This document shows, in pieces, positions 1 through 50,570 of a stretch of 64,000 nt of DNA. Made by a program: the position numbers and the translations under genes. The notes beneath the pieces are model-generated. The model worked only from the letters and a program-made list of their open reading frames with translations, did no database searches and was not told the origin of the DNA. The stretch is taken from positions 20,789,908-20,853,907 of the forward strand of contig NC_079904.1 in assembly GCF_024868665.1 (NCBI RefSeq). The letters are read 5' to 3'. Position 1 is the stretch's first letter, and each line of letters begins with the position of its first letter. This DNA comes from Triplophysa rosa (Eukaryota > Chordata > Actinopteri > Cypriniformes > Nemacheilidae).

Positions 1-549
1 GATATTTTTACACTTTCAGGAATTTTAGTCTTTTCCAAGTAGGTAGCCGCTACCTGTACATGTGTTCCTATTGTCTACAGAAAATAGTAAACAGAGTTGT
101 GGAGATGTGGTTTGTCCGTACTCGTGATTTTCTATTTGACATCTTAGACATTTGACCATGAAATGATTCCATTGCCCAATTACAGCATTAAGGCCCATTC
201 ACACCAACAACGACAACGTTAAATATAACTATAACTATATACAGTAGTGGTGTCACACCATATCAGTACCGGCAATAACCTTGATATTAAAACGGCTACT
301 ATCAATACCGTGTTAACTATACACATTTTTAAAATGTAATTCATTGGCGGCCAAAAAGAGATAAAACACAAAATAAACAAAATGAGGAGTAATCTGACCA
401 ATGGCATTGATTATTTCGTAAAGAATGTCAAATAAATACCACAATAATATTGTGTCTGCATATTTTTTATCCACGATAACCGTGAAGTGAATATATAACA
501 TTGTGACAGACCTACTTCACACCAGCAGATGATAGCATTGTGTTTAATC

Positions 550-801
550 TAGAGATGCACCGATATATCAGCCAATAATCGGCCAATAAAAGCAAGCAGA
601 GAGAACAGGAAAATTTGTGCTCTGTATGTAGAAAATGTTAAGAAACATGACTACCTCAATATTCATAGTCATTATATCAATTAATAACATTTAAAGACTT
701 AAGAAATATCCTTCTAATCTTCAGAATCGGTATCGGCAGATATCACGCTGAACAAACGTCTACTGATATCGGTGGAGAAATTTAGTATCGGTGCATCTCT
801 A
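550..801. mobile_element. short hAT-type MITE (252 bp)
   Basis: The terminal inverted repeats are TAGAGATGCACCGATA at the left and its complement TATCGGTGCATCTCTA at the right. The flanking 8-mers gtttaatc and gttgattc agree at 6 of 8 bases, consistent with an aged hAT target duplication. No coding capacity. It lies in ccdc85c intron 2. Confidence 0.75.
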
Positions 802-2949
802 GTTGATTCTAATCTTGTGTGCTCCAGTTTCACATTTTAAATGCGCACCCCTTAAATTTGAATGGATTTTGATTAGCTGTCAATCTTTTATCACTCTAGC
901 TGGTAACCCCCCCGGAAGTGATTACAGCAATATCGTTCCTCTGTATCTTTATTGGTTTCATTGCGGTGTGAAAGCCGCTATTCTCTTAAATGTAGAACAA
1001 TTTTAAAAACGTTATAGTTATATCAAGCTATCGTTATCATCAAGCCAGAACAACCCCTAATACTGTCGTATTCTCGTGTAAAGAGAGTACCCTTATATTT
1101 GGTCATGCTGCTATAATAGAGACACCCACAGGCTCTGGCTGGCATCATCTCTAATCACCGCTGATTCTCATGACATTTTCAATGCCTTGCTCTCATGTTC
1201 TAAATACATGTGATCCATTGAACAAAGGATCTATAAATAACCCTGTCACTCACCCTTAGGAGAAAATTTGTGTTTTGCGTGGCTGTACAGCTGTACGATT
1301 ATTTCCGAAAGCATACAGCGTGTGCGGGGGGGAGGGGTAGGCTGAACTAAAGCACGTGCGCACCCATTGCCAACAAAACACAGACATCCGTTTCACTCAC
1401 CGCATGCGGTTCATGTCCGGCATCTTTTAGCGCTGAGACGGCTCCATATATCAGTTTCAAACGATCTCCAAATCCAGCGTTATATCCACCGTTTATATAA
1501 CATTCATCACCCAAATGCAGTGAACAAACAAACACCTGAACTTCGCGAACGTATGCTTTCTCTCTCTCCTGCACACAAGTGAAAGTGATGTCTGCGCATG
1601 CTCCTTCTCCTGCTCTCCTTGCTGCCGCGTGCTTTTCCGGGAGAATTGTCCAATAAGGGAGTAAGAAAATTGTTACGAAACAGTTTTATATGTTCGAATA
1701 AAAAATTCCGAAACCTGTAGGATCGCTGGGGGAGTGTATCGAGCACAGAAATACTACGTAATACGCCCAACTCGTTTTTTGACAGGTTGACCATGTTAAG
1801 CATGAGAAGACCACACGTTTAACATTGTAAAGAAGTCAGAATGCATGACACACCTTTGCACCACCAAGCCTCCGACAAATCTTTCAAACTTTCTTAAAAA
1901 TGTGTTCCCTGGTAAGTAATTACTCCGTGAATGAATCCGCATCTACGTTTTAAGAGATTTGTGCCCATGTTGCATTATTTGCGAGCTTTATATGCGCAAT
2001 GACGTCTAACGTCTCTGCCAAAGGAAGTAGTCACTTTTAGCAACTTGTTAGCAACCGCTGTTTTTAACACACAATAAGGCTTTCAAAATCACAAGCTTAT
2101 AATTGGTGTGTTTTATGTCATAGAATAAAATGTGAAAAAGGTTTTGTTTACCACAGACCTTATTTCGGGCGATTTACCAAAAATCCATTCAAAAAACCCA
2201 TAGACTTTGGAGCGATGGAGTCGGAGGTCCTAAAATGCTAACTCGCTTCCGGGTTTTGCATACAAAAATATGTCATTTCTGAGCCTCCCTATTGCGAAAC
2301 AAGCCACGATTCCTTTACTCTTTATGCCAAATACAGTGGTGTTTAAAAGTCTGAAAAGCTGCAATATAAATTTCAATCGACACCTAGAGTTTTAGTTTTT
2401 AACACAAATGAAACACTGGTTTAGACAATGTATGAAGTCTTAACTTCTCACAGATGTTCTGACAGGTGTGGTTCATCACATTAACTATATGTTCCACTAA
2501 TGCTTGACAACCAGAAAGTTGCAGATTTTGTTTTAGCAAGAATTCCGCGTGAACCAACATGCTTTACCAGGGATATTGCCTCAGGAAAAGATCACTACTA
2601 CCCGTAACACACATGTGTCTTCATTTTAGCAGTCTTACACGTATAAATCTTCACACTGTGACAGAATGAAAGCACAATCCTCAGAGGGTCTTTTCATCAA
2701 TCATCATAAATCAGCTCAGGGCTGCAGAATATTCATCCTCTTGTCATTGCTGTCAGTTGAGAAATGACCACAATGCAGTTTGTACCACAGTTCTCTTACA
2801 GTACTGCTGACAGCATATTTTGGAGGGGGCAAAGACACGACTCACAGAGTGTGTAAATCTCTGTGGGGCAGAGCTGTGTTTCTGCACAGCAAATATTTGA
2901 AGGTTAAAAACAGTGTTGTGTAGGGTCCATTTGATAAGATTTAACAACT
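802..2949. other. ccdc85c intron 2 stretch with no recognised gene
   Basis: Only short chance ORFs occur here. The part around 1980-2260 looks like an old dispersed repeat (a run reading gaccttatttcgggcgattt), but I could not define its ends. Confidence 0.4.
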
Positions 2950-2957
2950 GTACAGTG

Positions 2958-3302
2958 CAGTGGCGATCCGTGACTCCTCTTCCGGGGAAGCAGTAATGCA
3001 AAGCTCGGCAAAACATGTATTTAGCCCTGTCATGTGTGTGGTGCGTCATGTCAAAATACGTGCCTGCTTCAGACGCGTCGAAAGGGTTTTTAATAAAAGA
3101 GACGCTCGCGTTTGCTAGATACTCGCTTAGGCTCATGTGTAATCAGAGTTAAGTGTTAACGTAGTGTCTTCTGAACGCGAGCATCTCTTTTATCATAAAC
3201 CCTTTCGACACGTCTGCAGCAGGCACATATTTTGACATGATGCGTGATGCACATAGGTTCACGTTCCAGCTTCCCCTGAAGAGGAGGCACCGATCGCCAC
3301 TG
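2958..3302. mobile_element. long fold-back MITE with hAT-type 8 bp TSD (345 bp)
   Basis: The element begins CAGTGGCGATC and ends GATCGCCACTG. The inverted arms run nearly to the centre, about 150 bp each: for example CTCCTCTTC, GTCAAAATA, GTCGAAAGGGTTT and ATAAAAGAGA occur in both arms in mirror order. It is bounded by an exact duplication gtacagtg (2950-2957 and 3303-3310). No transposase is encoded. Confidence 0.85.
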
Positions 3303-3310
3303 GTACAGTG

Positions 3311-3866
3311 TTAACTACACAGTGTTCTCTATGGGAGCTATAATCATATCTTGCATATTTTCAGTTTATTTTATCTAAACGTTTTAAAGAGAAACATTTC
3401 CCCTCACATTATTGAGTTAATTATATTATCATATAAAACACAGGTCTCATTAACTAACACTAAACACTCTAAATATGCTGTCCTGTTTTCAACCCAGCAT
3501 TCTGATAAAAAAGGAACGAATACAACTGTTGGGTTCTAAATTGCTGGTTTTGTCCCTTTTTGGGTTGATAACTACTTTGAGTGAATAACTGGGTACATTA
3601 TGCCCATTTTAACTATTCATCAGGTTATATTCAGGACAAACCTGAATGCACTAAGGGAGTGTCAAAGTTGTAATGAAATGATGTTATTTCTCTTGTCACT
3701 TGCAACACAGAATGAATCTCATGTGAGCTGCTGGAATGTAACCTGTTTGAGAGGACTTCAATGACTGCATTGTTCCTCTAACACTATCTATATAATAAAG
3801 TAATTAGTCAACCATCTGACTATATGCCTGCGTTCAAGTAAGAAAATATGACAGGCAGTTAATTAT
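3311..3866. other. unassigned intronic DNA
   Basis: AT-rich stretch with a degenerate repeat around 3480-3600 (cttgttttcaacccagc-type and gggttgataac motifs also seen near 39050). Nothing coding is recognised. Confidence 0.3.
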
Positions 3867-5518
3867 TTGAACACATTGACAAAGGAGATCAGAGTGGCTA
3901 AGAGAAACTACTTTAAAAAGTTGGAAAACCAGTTTTCAGCCAACGACCCTGCGTCTGTGTGGAAAGGCCTTAAAGACATCACTAACTACAAGCCACCATC
4001 CCCCAATTTTGCAGGCAATCAACACCTGGTCAATGATCTGAATGACTTTTACTGCAGATTTGAAAATGCTAACTTTACACCTCACACCAACTCTGACATT
4101 CTCTCTACACAACACCTATCACCTTCAGTCACCCCACTTCCTGCACTTCAGATCAGCGAAGAGGATGTGTGCCGAGTCTTTAGGAAACAAAAGACAAGAA
4201 AAGCACCAGGCCCAGATGGTATCTCACCAGCCTGTCTTAAAAGCTGTGCTATTCAACTGGCCTTCATCTTCTCACAGATCTTCAACAGATCACTGGAGCT
4301 GTGCACAGTTCCTTCCTGTTTCAAGCGCTCGACCGATCCCCATCCCAAAGAAACCCAAAATCACAGGACGGAATGACTACAGACCCGTCGCTCTCACATC
4401 TGTGGTCATGAAGTCATTCGAGAGACTGGTACTGGCCTATCTGAAGGACATCACAGAACCCTTACTGGACCCCCTGCAGTTTGCCTACAGAGCAAACAGG
4501 TCTGATGAGAATGCAGTTAACATTGCATTTTGTCCTGAAACATCTGGATAGACCAGGGACCTATGTGAGGATCCTGTTTGTGGACTTCAGCTCCGCTTTC
4601 ATCATCATCCCATCACTGCTCCAGACAAAGTTAACCCAGCTATCTGTTCCTGGCTCTATCTGTCAGTGGATCACCAACTTTCTGACAGACAGGCAACAGT
4701 TAGTGAGAATGGGGAAACTCACATCCAGCACCCGCACAATCAGCACTGGCGCCCCCCAGGGGTGCGTTCTCTCCCCACTGCTCTTCTCCCTGTACACCAA
4801 TGACTGCACTGCCCAGGACCCTTCTGTCAGACTTCTGAAGTTCGCAGACGACACCACACTCATTGGCCTCATCCAGGATGGTGATGAGTCTGCGTACAGA
4901 CAGGAGGTTGAGCAGCTGGTGCAGTCATAACAACTTGGAGCTGAACATGCTTAAAACAGTGGAGACGATTGTGGACTTCAGGAGAAACCCCCCTGCACTC
5001 CCCCCTCTCACCATCATGAACAGCACTGTGGCAGCAGTGGAGTCATTCAGGTTCCTGGGCACCACCATCTCTCAGAACCTGAAGTGGGACAATCACATTG
5101 GCTCCATTGCTAAAAAGCCCAGCAGAGGTTGTACTTCTTACATCAGCTAAAGAAGTTCAACCTACCACAAACTCTGTTAAAACAGTTTTACTCAGCTGTC
5201 ATAGAGTCTGTCCTCTGCACATCCATCACTGTCTGGTTTGGCTCAGCAACAAAGTCAGACATCAGAAGACTACAGAGGATGGTTCGGACTGCTGAGAAGA
5301 TCATTGGTGCTCCTCTGCCCACCCTCCAAGAACTGTATACATCCAGAGTGAGGAAAAGGGCTCAGAAAATCACCCTGGACCGCTCGCATCCAAGCCATCA
5401 TCTCTTCACAATGCTGCTGTCTGGTCGGCGCTACAGAGCACAAAAACAGCTTCTTCCCTCAGGCCATCTACCTCTTGAACAGTTAAATGTTTTTTACCCA
5501 CCGTGCAATAATAATTAA
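3867..5518 (+). pseudogene. 5'-truncated, frameshifted LINE reverse transcriptase (L2/CR1-like)
   Basis: A non-LTR retrotransposon ORF2 remnant on the plus strand, spread over several reading frames. In order it shows KAPGPDGISPACLK (near 4205), NDYRPVALTSVVMKSFERLV (near 4370), FVDFSSAFIIIP, TGAPQGCVLSPLLFSLYTND (near 4745), the catalytic box FADDTTLIG (near 4845), FLGTTIS..LKWDNHI and the C-terminal RLQRMVRTAEKIIGAPLPTL. Frame changes near 4320, 4500-4530, about 4920 and about 5110-5140 make it non-functional. The endonuclease domain is missing, as expected for 5' truncation. The clade call is by recollection of fish L2/Maui-type RTs and is less sure than LINE itself. It lies antisense to ccdc85c. 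Confidence 0.88.
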
Positions 5519-8334
5519 GTGCAATATTAATTATATCCTCCAGATAATACACTATCTATTTTATACAACTTTTTCTGTAAATTATATTTCATTCTGCTGT
5601 ATAGAGCACATACCTTGTCCTACAATAGTCTATTCTTATTTTTTAGTTGTAAATATTTACATACACACAGAGCTTTACTCTCTATATCTGTATCTTATAT
5701 TTATTTATTGTATTCAACATAGCAACAGTGCTTTACTGTGAATGACTTTGACGCATTCAGCATTTAGCAATCTTTAAAGCACCACTGCTATCTTTAAAAA
5801 CAATGGTTGAGTAATACAATTCAATGCTTTCAACGAGTAAATTAATTTTTAATTTTTTAAGGGTTTTGTTATCACTAACTGGCAAAAGGTTAATGAAATC
5901 TATCCTATTCATTTTTTTATGTCTGTCAATTATCCGGAGTTACTGAGCAGCGTAACTTTTGGTTACCAATGACTGGTTTTCAAAATATGTTTTGTACTTT
6001 ACATACGCTGCGCTAAAGCACGAAGCAGTACATTTTCATTGAAAGAAACCAGACGATGCCCAATATAGACAAGTGAACATTTATGAAAAATGCAAAGATG
6101 TTCACGTTGATCTTTACATCCATCAGTTTGTCTGGCATTAAAAATTGATGCTGCACTACATGCGTCACTTGAATAAACGATGAGGACAAAAATACATCTC
6201 AATATGAAAGGACAAACATTTGAGCTCATGCACCAGAAGCCCTGGAGCACTCCGTAGCATGTTAGCACAAGCATTTAGCCTAGCATACCATTTAACACAG
6301 CAAATTTCTAACCGTGTAAATAAGAGGCAGGTAAGAAGAAAGCGAGAAAAAAAAGAGCCACCACCACCACCACGGAGCAAAAATGTGATAAAATTACCTT
6401 CATAGGTATCTGTGACAAGCTATAACGGCCACATGGCTGGAGGAAACAAGAAACAATTTAGACGCCAATTAAACAAACGTTTTGAAGAACTGTTTAGTTT
6501 TCCACATTCTTTAAAATAGCTTACACACATACTGTAATAAAGAAATGTATACAGGTTCACAACTTGAGGGTGAGTGATGACAGAATTGTTATTTTCGGAT
6601 TCATTATCCCCTCAAAACTGCAGTACATTTCAATGACAACTAAACCAAACAAAAGCTAAAAAACATCCTCAGCTCAATAAAGCGAAATATTATAGCTTAC
6701 TCTAAACACAGACCTTTAAAATCAGGGGTCACATGAGTTAGGAAAAGAACATCTCTCAAAACAGCTGAAGTGGCTTTTAGAAAAAGCTTTGTAAGTATCC
6801 TGGGAAATCAGGAGTTCTGCTAAATTCATGTACAGTCTTCTGTAAGATGGACGTCTCTTCTGAATTAATCATGCTTCATGTGAATCCACTCACTCTCAGA
6901 GGACTGCCGCGATGGGCTGCAAACCGTTTTCTTATTTGACCAGAGGGAGAAAGTAACTCTTGCATTTTAATCATAGTCTTACAAAGTGCCTTCCATCCTG
7001 GGGGGATAAAGTGCATTTAGACATTCAAAGCTCCACGTTTCACATGTTTGAATAGGGACTCAAATAGCTGTGCCTCAAAAAGATGCAACAATTGAATTGT
7101 CCCGCCACGTGGTATCCACTGTGGGAGAGAGGGGCAGACGATAATACTGTAATGAGGATATGCGATTAAAAGAGAGAATAGTTGCACTCATCCAAACTCT
7201 GTCAAACCTGTAGCCATGAGATTTGCGATGAATGGAACAGTGCCTACAAAGGCTTGCATTAAAACTGCGCAGTTTTTTTATACAATGGAGATTAATATTG
7301 AAAGTACAGTGGGTCGATTTCAAAAGCATCTCTGTGAACTATGAGGACTTTGTTGCCTCTCACCTTTCTGAATTTGCAGATTTCTTCATACCTACAGATG
7401 TTTCTTCAATTTTGTCTCAAGAGCGTTGGTTTAAAAATGTAGGATTTCATTTTTTGTTATAAAAGATCGAACTTCAATTGTTTAAAATATTTTTACTGTG
7501 CTTTTATTTATGTATTTTCCATAATACTCATTTTTATTTATGTTTTATAATATTTTATAATTTTAAAATACATAGAGTGAATTTTTTTAAATCTGTAGTA
7601 TAAATTAGTATTTATTATAGTAGACTTTCGGATTTTGTACACTCTAAAACAGTAGTGTTAAAACAACACATTTTGCGCATTGTCCTTAACTGAACACATC
7701 TCTGTGTGGTTTCTGGAACAACACATTTTGTGCCACTATTAACACAACTTGTGTTGTCCCTTTCATTTACAGTAAGTAATACAAAATAAAAAACTGTGTG
7801 TTATAAATAAAACATCCGCTTTGAGAGTGTAGTATACAGTAATATATTGCAGTAATTACACAAAATTTACACAACAATAGTATAATATAATTACTAATAT
7901 TGACTACAGAATTCTATATTATTAACTGTGTAAATTATACTATAACAGAGTAGTATACTCTACTATTTACTATACTAAAGTTCAAAAGGAAAAGTTCAAA
8001 GGAATTTTACTATAGTTTACTACTAATTGAAGTATACAACCGTATTTTTTTATGTTGGACCTATTTAAATATTTATTGTGTGAAAATGATTTATAACACT
8101 AGTTTAGGACCAATTGTACAAAAAAATTCTCACACATAATTTCACCTTGAAAGATATTTATTAACCCACTGGAGTCATTTAGACTTTTATGGTGGCTTTT
8201 ATAAAGCATCTATGAGCTTCAACATTTGAGGACATTTACAGCGACTGCATTTTTTATTAAAATCTTATTTTGTGTTGAAGAGGAAAAAGTCATACTGGGA
8301 TGGCATGCCAGTTAGTAAATTATAAGAGGTTTCA

Positions 8335-8365
<31 letters not shown>

Positions 8366-8993
8366 TTACATGTATGTAATTTTTATTTATTTATCTATAC
8401 ATACAAATAACTGTATATTCGCTGTTTGAAATTGTTATGGACAAACTAAACTAGTAAGAGTGTCACATGCGGTGTTTTAAAAGGGCTTATTTTCTAAAAA
8501 TCACGCGTAGCATAAGAAACATCTGTAATGTAAAAGCCTGAGGTGAAAGCACAAGCAAAAAACACATTCACGTTAAGGATAGTGTTCTGCTGGATGTGTC
8601 TGTGCGTAGCAATTTATTGTCGAGAGTCAGTGTCATACTGTAGCAGGTGAATGAATTCGTGACATTTGGCGATAGTCGGGTTGGTTGTGATGCCCTCTGG
8701 ATGAACAGGTGATCTCAAAATGCTCTTTCAGCAAGTAAAACCCCCTCGCCCTTATTAAGGAAAGATGAAATTGAGGCCACAGAAGCTGAGGGAGGCGTGA
8801 TGATAGCTGCTCTGTCTTTGTGCCGAAGGGGATACGACGTGGCAATTTAAAACAGCTCAAGGAATTCAACATTGCTGGATGCTTTTTTAACCCAAAGTAC
8901 TAAGACTGGCCCCCAATTTCAAACATAGGCCAAACTTATTTATTTACACACACTAATATATTTGGAAAGAAAACGTGTTGACTTGCTCAATAC
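5519..8993. other. ccdc85c intron 2, no gene recognised
   Basis: AT-rich DNA. It includes a fragment of the palindromic MITE family near 6545-6600 (acttgagggtgagtgatgacagaatt), a repeat near 7640-7770 built of aacaacacatttt motifs, and a CCA run at about 6357-6374. None of the short ORFs shows a domain. Confidence 0.35.
8334..8359. repeat. (AT)n microsatellite
   Basis: An uninterrupted run of about 13 AT units within ccdc85c intron 2. Confidence 0.9.
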
Positions 8994-40900
<31,907 letters not shown>

Positions 40901-40970
40901 TCAAGGAGAGACAGCTTCACAGTGAAATGTTCAACACTGATCTATCATGGTGCAGTGTTTCGATAGCACT

Positions 40971-41500
40971 GAATTAAAAACGTTTTTGTAAAAATCGAAG
41001 CATTAGAGTATTATTATTATTAGATTATGATAAGGAATCTCTCTGAGAAAATGAAAGGCTAGAAACGAACTGATTTGTATTCCGGACAAATGTTTTCAAA
41101 TCAACAGCTTTATAAAAACGCCTCACTTACCATTACCTTGGCAATTGTACGTGCATATTTTATAAATACGAAAATATACGCAATATATAAATCCAGGGTC
41201 ATCGTTTTAAACGAACATTTTCGCAGAAGCAGAAACCCTCGAGACAAACGCGTGATCGTACAGGTTTCAGGAGCAATATTAAAATAAAACTATACAACGT
41301 GTATATTTAAAAACAGAAACGCATTCATTTTAACCGGCAGGGGACCCTCAGGACGATTTTAAGCGGTTGTTATGAATCCTCTCGTGTAAATGCACACATG
41401 CTCTTCCTCTGGACTGGTGTGAAATAATCCGAGCGCGAGCGGACTCGAGCAGGTACAGAGAGAGATGAGAGTCAGAACAGCAGGCGCAGCCTTCTTAAAG
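40971..41500 (-). promoter_or_regulatory. probable ccdc85c 5' UTR / promoter region
   Basis: Upstream of the ccdc85c ATG, the stretch around 41420-41500 is locally richer in CpG and GC (gagcgcgagcggactcgag) than the AT-rich DNA on both sides, as expected for a vertebrate CpG-type promoter. No clear TATA box is seen. The precise start site cannot be placed from sequence alone. Confidence 0.3.
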
Positions 41501-42244
41501 ACACAGAGTCCGCATTCTTCAATTCTTCAATATGGGGAACATTTTGTCCCATTGCATGATTAAAACAAATGTTTTGTATAATATTTTTTTAAACAATAAA
41601 AGGATAAAGTAGTTTAATACCAAACGTTTATGTTTGGTTAAAATTAGATTTTACAATTATACTCGAACTTTTGAAAAAAAAATCAGTAACAAATAACTAA
41701 ATCAAATTAAATCTTAAAAATAAAAAACAAAGAAAGAAAATAAAAAGCTTTTTGTTGATAATGTTGCATATCCAATGCATCATTAAATTATAAGGATAAT
41801 CAGTTCGTTTAAAGAAGTGTTATTGCTAAAACTCAGTCTGACCATAATTACCATTGCCCTTTAGCCTATCCGCCTAACTCTAAAGACATTTTGTCGGACA
41901 TTGCCCTCTGCTGGACACAACATATTTTTTCACTCTAGTCATTATTGTTCGTTACGTTGCCACATAGAGTAAGAAAATCGACAAACAATTCAAAAACATT
42001 TTTGTACATTATTTTTGGTGGGTAAATGTATATTATGAGAAAGAAACCCGTTTTCTAACAGTTACTTGTGAGAGTTAAGACCTATAAATGACATTTTAAA
42101 CAAAACAAAAAAAAATCGCTGTCGCGAATAAAATGGGAGTCTTAACTATTGTATGTGCACAGCCAAAACGTAAAGACATGTTAAAATCATAAATGTTGTA
42201 TGATCTATATGTTATATACCATACTTTCCCTTAAGCTTATAGTT

Positions 42245-42317
42245 GGCTCCATAGCTCAGTGGTTAGAGCACTGGTCTTGTAAACCAGGGGTCGCGAGTTC
42301 GATCCTCGCTGGGGCCT
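42245..42317 (+). tRNA. tRNA-Thr (anticodon TGT)
   Basis: A complete 73 nt cloverleaf. The acceptor stem GGCTCCA pairs with TGGGGCC (one G-T wobble). The D-arm is GCTC/GAGC with an AGTGGTTA loop (A box). The anticodon stem is CTGGT/ACCAG with loop CTTGTAA, giving anticodon TGT. The T-arm is GCGAG/CTCGC around TTCGATC (B box), and the discriminator base is T. No CCA is encoded, as is usual in eukaryotes. A TTTT run about 10 nt downstream can act as the Pol III terminator. All stems pair, so it looks functional rather than a SINE head. It sits between ccdc85c and cyp46a1 copy A. Confidence 0.95.
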
Positions 42318-43274
42318 ACGCGAAAGATTTTCGATTTCTCAGTTTGATAATAAGCACAAAATTTTACATTCAATTGGTTATTTATTTTTAAAAGTGTTTT
42401 TTTACTACTACGTCCATATGTGGATTTAATACAGCATTTATTCTATCAAATGAAAAGTATCATCATTGACAAAATCACTTAAGACATATTAAAAGCTCTC
42501 TCATTAAAATCTGTCTGCTAAATCGATAAATGTAAATGAATAAATTTTAATGTGCATGCAATATAATCATAAAGAAAAACTATTGTATTGTCTCATTTCT
42601 GTATATTAACATTCAAAATGGCATGTAGAGTTGTTAAAACTTCATGCAGGTTAATCGTTCTTACAGATAGTTAGATTGCTAAATACACAGGAAGTCCTGG
42701 GCATAGGACAGAGGTGGGCAAAACGTACGAACATTTAGGATTTTATTTGATACAATATAAAAATGAAACAGATTGCACAAGTAATGGATATGAAATCAGA
42801 GTTGTTTCTTACTATGACATCTTTTTTATAAATTATACATCTGGTTTCACATTTTTAAATATAAGTGTAAAAAAGTGTATAAAAGGAACTGCATCTGTAG
42901 TACAGTAGTTATTGTCAGTTTGGAATAGATCAGACTTCATTTGTCACGTACATCCCTGATGAAAATTAGCCATGGTTTTAAAATAGTAAGAATGTAGTAA
43001 TCCTGTTTGATTCATTTCTATGTGTATGACCTCAGTAAATATAATGTTTAAACTATGGTTGCGATAGTGAAATAATGGTACATTTGTTGTTACTATATGG
43101 TTTTCCATGGATAATGTCTATAAGAGAAAGATGTGGTAGTTATATTTAAAGCTACGCTGTAATTTAAGTGCAATAAAACTAATATTCAGCAGATTTAGGT
43201 CCTCCAAAAAAGCCCGGTTTTATCCTGTGGCCCCCTGGGGAAATTAATTGATCACCATAGGCCTAGAATATAAT
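42318..43274. other. short intergenic gap between tRNA-Thr and cyp46a1 copy A
   Basis: AT-rich DNA that includes the 3' flank of copy A. A lone hAT-like end (cagaggtgggcaaaacg) occurs near 42709 without a partner. No clear AATAAA on the minus strand was seen close to the copy A stop. Confidence 0.4.
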
Positions 43275-48992
<5,718 letters not shown>

Positions 48993-49051
48993 TGTTACGA
49001 GTACAACGTGTGTGAAACTGCAGAACACTTTAAACAAGTCTGTCTGACAAG

Positions 49052-49115
49052 TCTCACGTATTTCCGGGTATCATGACATTCTGCTATTTGGACGAGAGAG
49101 GGTAGTCAAGTCTTC
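49052..49115 (-). promoter_or_regulatory. duplicated promoter-proximal block of cyp46a1 copy A
   Basis: About 60-125 nt upstream of the copy A start codon are ACCCGGAAATACG and, further up, CCCTCT(C/G)TCGTCCAAA (read on the minus strand). Both recur upstream of copy B in the same order. The DNA between and around them differs. CCGGAAAT resembles an ETS-type core. This fits a retained promoter or 5' UTR of the ancestral gene. Confidence 0.5.
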
Positions 49116-49189
49116 TGCCGTTTACATAATTCTAGATTATGTGATGCAAATCGCCAAACCTTTTAAGGAATATAGCCTATTACCCAAGA

Positions 49190-49410
49190 TAAATGATCAT
49201 TTAGTCACACTCATGTCATTCTAAACCCCTGTATGACTCTTCTGTAGAACACAAATGTTTTGAGAAAATGTCTCAGTTTCATGTCCATACAATGGAAGTC
49301 AATAGGGCCATTGTTTGGTTACCAAAGTTCTTCTAAAAATGTCTTCTTTTGTGTTCTGCGGAAGAAAGAAAGCCATACATATTTTTAATGACATGAGGGT
49401 GAATAAATAA
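49190..49410. mobile_element. palindromic MITE family copy
   Basis: Arms: cactcatgtcattctaaacc and ctgtatgactcttctgtaga on the left; tgtgttctgcggaagaaaga and gacatgagggtgaataaat on the right. It lies upstream of cyp46a1 copy A. Confidence 0.6.
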
Positions 49411-49690
49411 CCCTGCTGGAAAAAAAACAAAAAACAATAGAAACACAGAGATTCTAAAGGTTTTTATTAAAATATCATTATGAACAATTAGCTTTTTCCA
49501 TTAAAACCATTACAAAAGTCCTTTTGTAGTGTGTTTAGGCATTATTTCAACATCCCACCAATAGTATACTCCATATATCAGAAAACACCATTATAGTTTC
49601 CATTAAAACCCAATCCAAATCTCATTAAATCCATTACATCTTCTATTGTGTTTTGGACAGGGCTCTATTATTGTTTTATTTTCAGCAGGG
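49411..49690. mobile_element. MITE, CCCTGCTG termini, copy 2
   Basis: Bounded by CCCTGCTGGAAAA and TTTTCAGCAGGG, with internal attaaaaccattacaa shared with the copy at 25115-25343. Confidence 0.7.
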
Positions 49691-50159
49691 AAAATACTTT
49701 TGGGGGGGTTAACAATGTAAACGCCCTTTAACATTAGTGAATAAAGAGTTTTCAGATGATACTTTTATGGATTTGTTTATACAGCTCAAGGTTAAGGATT
49801 TCTGTTTAAGAGTCAGACTACACTAGGGACATACAGAAATGTTGTGTCACTTTCCCTTTTTGTCAATAAATTCTTCTGCATCATGAACTAATATGAGTCA
49901 TTTTATTGACATTAACTAACATTAACAAGACTTAATTCATGCTGAAAAACCATATTGTTCATTTTTAGTACATGTTAGTTACCGCATTGTTAACAAATAG
50001 CACCTTATTGTAGTGTTGCAATGATTACTTTATCTTTACTGTTGTTATGGCTACAGGCTTAACTTCAGACTAGTATCACACCTTCCATTGTATTGGACAC
50101 CTGCATAAGTATATCTGGACCATCTTTTATGCATTTATGGACATGACAAACATGGACAA
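49691..50159. other. intergenic DNA, nothing recognised
   Basis: AT-rich stretch between the two P450 genes with no ORF or repeat that I can name. Confidence 0.4.
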
Positions 50160-50305
50160 ATGACAAAGAAAAGGTCACAAAACCGTTTTGTGTCCATACA
50201 ATAGAAGACGATGGGGACCAGCGTTTTTTGGTTACCAACATTTTTCAAAACATCTTTTGTGTTTTCCAGAAGAAAGAAAATCACACCGGTTTAAAAGGAC
50301 AACAG

Positions 50306-50543
50306 TGTCATGAACGCTGGGGGAAATATGGACAGAGGACCCAAGTGCAGACAGCGGGTAAGGGGTTAACAAACAGACTCTAATTATAAATACAAAACAT
50401 GAAACAAAAACCCACGGAGACCGGAGAGAGTATGGCAAGCCGAAAGGGCCAAAATTACCTCCCTCCAAATGAAACATGGGGTTCCGTCGTGGTTCTGCCT
50501 CGTCATGCCATGTCTTTCTTGGTCTTGTGGCAGCACCATGACA
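50306..50543. mobile_element. short solo LTR (238 bp)
   Basis: Runs TGTCATGAAC...ACCATGACA with near-identical 5 bp flanks (aacag and aacaa). Shares the LTR-family motifs acccaagtgcag, gcggg and ggggttaac with the longer LTRs at 55955 and 60710. It is inserted in the right half of a palindromic MITE (left part about 50160-50305, right part from 50544 with gtgagtaaatgatt). Confidence 0.65.
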
Positions 50544-50570
50544 AACAAAGTGAGTAAATGATTTCCTGTA

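Noticed and set aside
2753..3136. Minus-strand ORF of 127 codons
   Set aside because: About half of it lies inside the fold-back MITE; the protein has no recognisable feature.
1..8993. Search for ccdc85c exon 3 (expected to resemble GEFRTLRKGFSPYHSE)
   Set aside because: No minus-strand frame in this interval reads like it; the exon is presumably left of the window.
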